Shown: piece after piece, positions 61,761-64,000 of the stretch | Numbering within the stretch: position 1 is the stretch's first letter | How the letters are laid out: each line of letters opens with the position of its first letter | NCBI GenBank assembly: GCA_023248955.1 | Contig: JAHFDP010000007.1 | Location: 20,486 to 84,485 of the forward strand | Source: Deltaproteobacteria bacterium | GTDB lineage: Bacteria > Myxococcota > Myxococcia > Myxococcales > JAHFDP01 | DNA length: 64,000 bases | Direction of reading: 5' to 3' | Notes under the pieces: model-generated | Database searches by the model: none | What the model was told of the DNA's origin: nothing | Seen by the model: only the letters and a program-made list of their open reading frames with translations | Position numbers and translations under genes: made by a program

Positions 61761-63094
61761 ACTTCGTCGATCGCTTCGAATACAGCCGTGCAGAGTGTTT
61801 TTGCTTCATCGCTCGTTAACGACAACGGCGGCATCAGCACGATCACGTTGCCGAGCGGCCGCAACAGAATTCCCCGCTTGCGGAGGGCCAGGCAGACGCG
61901 GTGGCCGAGGCGATCACCGTAAGCGTACTCGGCTTTTGTTTTGCGATCGCGGACCAGCTCGATGCCGACCATGAGACCGCGCTGGCGTACCTCGCCGACG
62001 TGCGGCATCGCCTCGACCGATCGCAATTGCCTCGCGAGCGTGGCGATGATGGGCTGGATGCGCTCGAGTGTGCGCTCCTGTTCGAAGACATCGAGGTTGG
62101 CATTTGCCGCTGCGCAGGCCAGCGGATTTCCCGTGTAGGTGTGGCCGTGAAAAAAAGTTCGCTTGTCGGCGACGGTTCCTAGAAACGCCTCGTAAACGGC
62201 GTCGGTTGTCAGCGTCGCCGCGAGCGGCAAATAGCCGCCGGTGATGCCTTTGGCGAGACAGAGAAAATCGGGGCGAACGTTTTCCTGCTCGACAGCGAAG
62301 AGCGTTCCCGTGCGGCCAAAGCCGGTGGCCACTTCGTCGCAGATGAGCAGCACGTCGTGTTTGTTGCAGAGCGCGGCGAGCCTCGCGAGAAATCCGGGCG
62401 GTTGCATGAGCATGCCCGCGGCGCCTTGCACGAGTGGCTCGATCACCAGGGCCGCGAGCGTGTGGTTTTTTTGCGCGAAAAGTTTTTCGGCTTGCGCGAG
62501 ACACCAAGCGCCGCAGTCACCGTCGCCTTGCCAGCGATACGCGTACGGTGTGGGAATGCGCTCGACGGGAAAAAGGAGATCGCGAAACCTCTCGTGAAAA
62601 AGCTCCATGCCGCCGATAGAAACAGAGCCCACGGTATCGCCGTGGTAGGCCTCGGCCAGCGCGACGAACCGCTGTTTTTCCGGCCGGCCGCGCTGGCGCC
62701 AATATTGGTAGGCCATCTTCACGGCGATCTCGACGGCGGTCGATCCCGAGTCGGAATAAAAGACGCGCGAGAGACCGGGCGGCGCCACGTGCGCGAGGCG
62801 TGCGGCGAGTGTGATGGCCGGCTCTGACGTGAGTCCCAAGAGCGTGGAGTGGGCAACGCGACCCAGTTGCGCGCGGATGGCGTTGTCGATCACCGGATGG
62901 CGATGGCCGTGGACATTGACCCAGAGCGAGGAGACGCCGTCGAGGTAACGCTGGCCGCGATCGTCGACGAGGTAGTTGCCTTCCGCGGCCGCGATAATGA
63001 GTGGATCGTCGTCGGGCCACACCTGCATCTGCGTGAAGGGGTGCCAGAGGTGGCGGCGATCGAGGGCGAGGAGTTGGTCGTGGGTTGGAGTCAT
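61748..63094 (-). CDS. bioA: Adenosylmethionine-8-amino-7-oxononanoate aminotransferase
   Basis: Encodes 448 residues of a class III PLP aminotransferase (biotin synthesis, KAPA to DAPA). Evidence: RHLWHPFTQMQVWP with the substrate-binding Trp, VSSLWVNVHGHRHPVID, FYSDSGSTAVEIAVKMAYQY, AEAYHGDTVGSVSIGG, LICDEVATGFGRTGTLFAVE, and PLP-lysine in LAKGITGGYLPLAATL. ATG 63094 overlaps the bioF stop (ATGA); a GTG four codons upstream is possible. The G-rich run ahead of the start that could act as ribosome site belongs to a REP-like repeat. Confidence 0.96.
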   Translation of the reverse strand: MTPTHDQLLALDRRHLWHPFTQMQVWPDDDPLIIAAAEGNYLVDDRGQRYLDGVSSLWVNVHGHRHPVIDNAIRAQLGRVAHSTLLGLTSEPAITLAARLAHVAPPGLSRVFYSDSGSTAVEIAVKMAYQYWRQRGRPEKQRFVALAEAYHGDTVGSVSIGGMELFHERFRDLLFPVERIPTPYAYRWQGDGDCGAWCLAQAEKLFAQKNHTLAALVIEPLVQGAAGMLMQPPGFLARLAALCNKHDVLLICDEVATGFGRTGTLFAVEQENVRPDFLCLAKGITGGYLPLAATLTTDAVYEAFLGTVADKRTFFHGHTYTGNPLACAAANANLDVFEQERTLERIQPIIATLARQLRSVEAMPHVGEVRQRGLMVGIELVRDRKTKAEYAYGDRLGHRVCLALRKRGILLRPLGNVIVLMPPLSLTSDEAKTLCTAVFEAIDEVCGK

Positions 63095-64000
63095 GTGCGC
63101 CCCCACCCTGACCCTCCCCCGTCAAGGGGGAGAGAACGAAGGGTCCCCAACGCTTCCAGCGCAACCTCGATCTCCGCTTCGCTGTGCGCCGCTGAGATCA
63201 CCATGCGCAACCGGCTCGTTCCCGGTGGCACCGTCGGTGGCCGAATCGCCTTGGCGAGAATGCCGCGCTTGCGCAGCGCCGCTGCCGCGTTCATCGCCGC
63301 CGTCGCATCGCCAATCACGATCGGAAAAATGGGCGACTGCGTAGACGCCGCAAACCCGCGCTGGGAAAGGCCTTCCGCGAATCGACGAACATTGCGCCAC
63401 AACTTTTCGCGGAGCGAATCGTCGGTGCGAACGATTTCAACCGCGCATGTTGCAGCCGCACAAAGAGCCGGTGGCAGCGCGGTCGAGTAGACGAACGATC
63501 GTGCGCGGTTCATCAGCAGATCCGCGACAGGCCGCGACGTCGCCGCGAACGCACCGAAAGCACCGAGCGATTTCCCGAGTGTGCCGACGCGCACGTCCAC
63601 CTGCGCCGCGAGTCCAAGCGCTTCGCACAACCCTTCGCCGCGTGGACCGTGAACGCCGATGGCGTGTGCTTCATCGATATAGAGCGCGGCACCATGGCGT
63701 TCGGCGAGTGCGGCGATCGCATCGAGCGGTGCCAGATCGCCATCCATCGAAAAGACAGATTCGGTGCAGATGATTCGCCGCCGCGCGGACGTGGTGCGCA
63801 AAAGTTTGTCGAGGGCGTCGACATCGTTGTGCGGATAGACCAGCGTCCGCGCCCGCGAGAGACGGCAGCCGTCGATTAGTGACGCGTGGTTTCGCTCATC
63901 GGAAAAAATCGCATCGTCTTCGCCGACCAGTGCCCCGAGGCTTCCGCTGTTGACCGAATATCCGTTGTTGAAGAGCCGCACGGCTTCGGTGTGCTGAAAT
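63091..64000 (-). CDS. bioF: 8-amino-7-oxononanoate synthase, C-terminal part (partial)
   Basis: The gene enters from the right edge; 303 codons are in the window. The first residues FQHTEAVRLFNNGYSVNSGS, then ICTESVFSMDGDLAPLDAIA, LYIDEAHAIGVHGPRGEG and the PLP-lysine segment VGTLGKSLGAFGAF identify BioF, which condenses pimeloyl thioester with alanine. The C-terminus [14 protein letters not shown] is encoded by a REP-like repeat and looks like an appended tail. The stop overlaps the bioA start. Confidence 0.94.
   Translation of the reverse strand, partial: FQHTEAVRLFNNGYSVNSGSLGALVGEDDAIFSDERNHASLIDGCRLSRARTLVYPHNDVDALDKLLRTTSARRRIICTESVFSMDGDLAPLDAIAALAERHGAALYIDEAHAIGVHGPRGEGLCEALGLAAQVDVRVGTLGKSLGAFGAFAATSRPVADLLMNRARSFVYSTALPPALCAAATCAVEIVRTDDSLREKLWRNVRRFAEGLSQRGFAASTQSPIFPIVIGDATAAMNAAAALRKRGILAKAIRPPTVPPGTSRLRMVISAAHSEAEIEVALEALGTLRSLPLDGGGSGWGRT
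63100..63135. repeat. REP-like G/C palindrome, copy 4 (bioF end / bioA start)
   Basis: CCCCCACCCTGACCCTCCCC followed by CGTCAAGGGGGAGAG overlaps the last codons of bioF and the region directly upstream of bioA. It is nearly identical to copy 1 at the lon stop. Confidence 0.9.

Overview
The window is high-GC DNA (roughly 60-65% by eye) with densely packed, often overlapping genes. The organism is Gram-negative: there is a BamD-type lipoprotein, many lipobox signal peptides, and PilT. The biosynthetic arginine decarboxylase SpeA, Ku plus LigD, and Cys-rich 'DGG' lipoproteins fit a myxobacterial or other delta-proteobacterial-type lineage. That placement is inference from gene content. No rRNA, tRNA or CRISPR array was recognised.

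Layout. 1-1429: end of a molybdate ABC transporter operon (modA tail, modB, modC). 1465-2090: two small unknown genes. 2239-6923 (minus): an IPT/RCC1-repeat lipoprotein translationally coupled to an M1 aminopeptidase. 7222-9690 (minus): Lon protease. 9810-10160: two decayed gene fragments. 10157-31781 (minus): two tandem giant lipoproteins of 3467 and 3432 residues, each built from about 27 carboxypeptidase-regulatory-like beta-sandwich repeats followed by Ig/FnIII-like and propeller-like C-termini. Their promoter and first ~1617 codons are virtually identical over ~4.96 kb, while the C-terminal halves are only similar. A PIN-toxin/antitoxin pair sits between them. 31911-32420: a small unknown gene. 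32421-33245: a non-coding block of nested inverted repeats. 33246-38000: a toxin-antitoxin pair, lipoproteins including BamD, RecX and PilT. 37848-42405: a LamG-fold secreted protein, RarA, and a Cys-rich lipoprotein. 42462-43306: rplM-rpsI. 43438-48276: a BAX-inhibitor-1 membrane protein, VapBC, ClpA-ClpS split by a small inverted-repeat element, and ParDE. 48353-52219: SpeA and a large membrane protein. 52268-58997: another PIN toxin pair, RlmN, a MerR/TPR regulator, a glycosyltransferase, and divergent ku/ligD. 59001-60934: transposase relic, HigBA-like pair, lipoprotein. 61062-64000 (minus): biotin operon bioF-bioA-bioD.

The most unusual features are these: the tandem giant lipoproteins with a homogenised N-terminal half and divergent C-terminal half; four copies of a ~32-40 bp G/C-rich palindrome lying in or at the edge of coding sequence (in frame in rlmN and ligD, supplying the Lon stop codon, and supplying the bioF tail and probable bioA ribosome site); six toxin-antitoxin modules in 64 kb; a nested palindrome block; and several genes whose -10 element lies only 6-8 nt before the start codon, suggesting leaderless transcripts.
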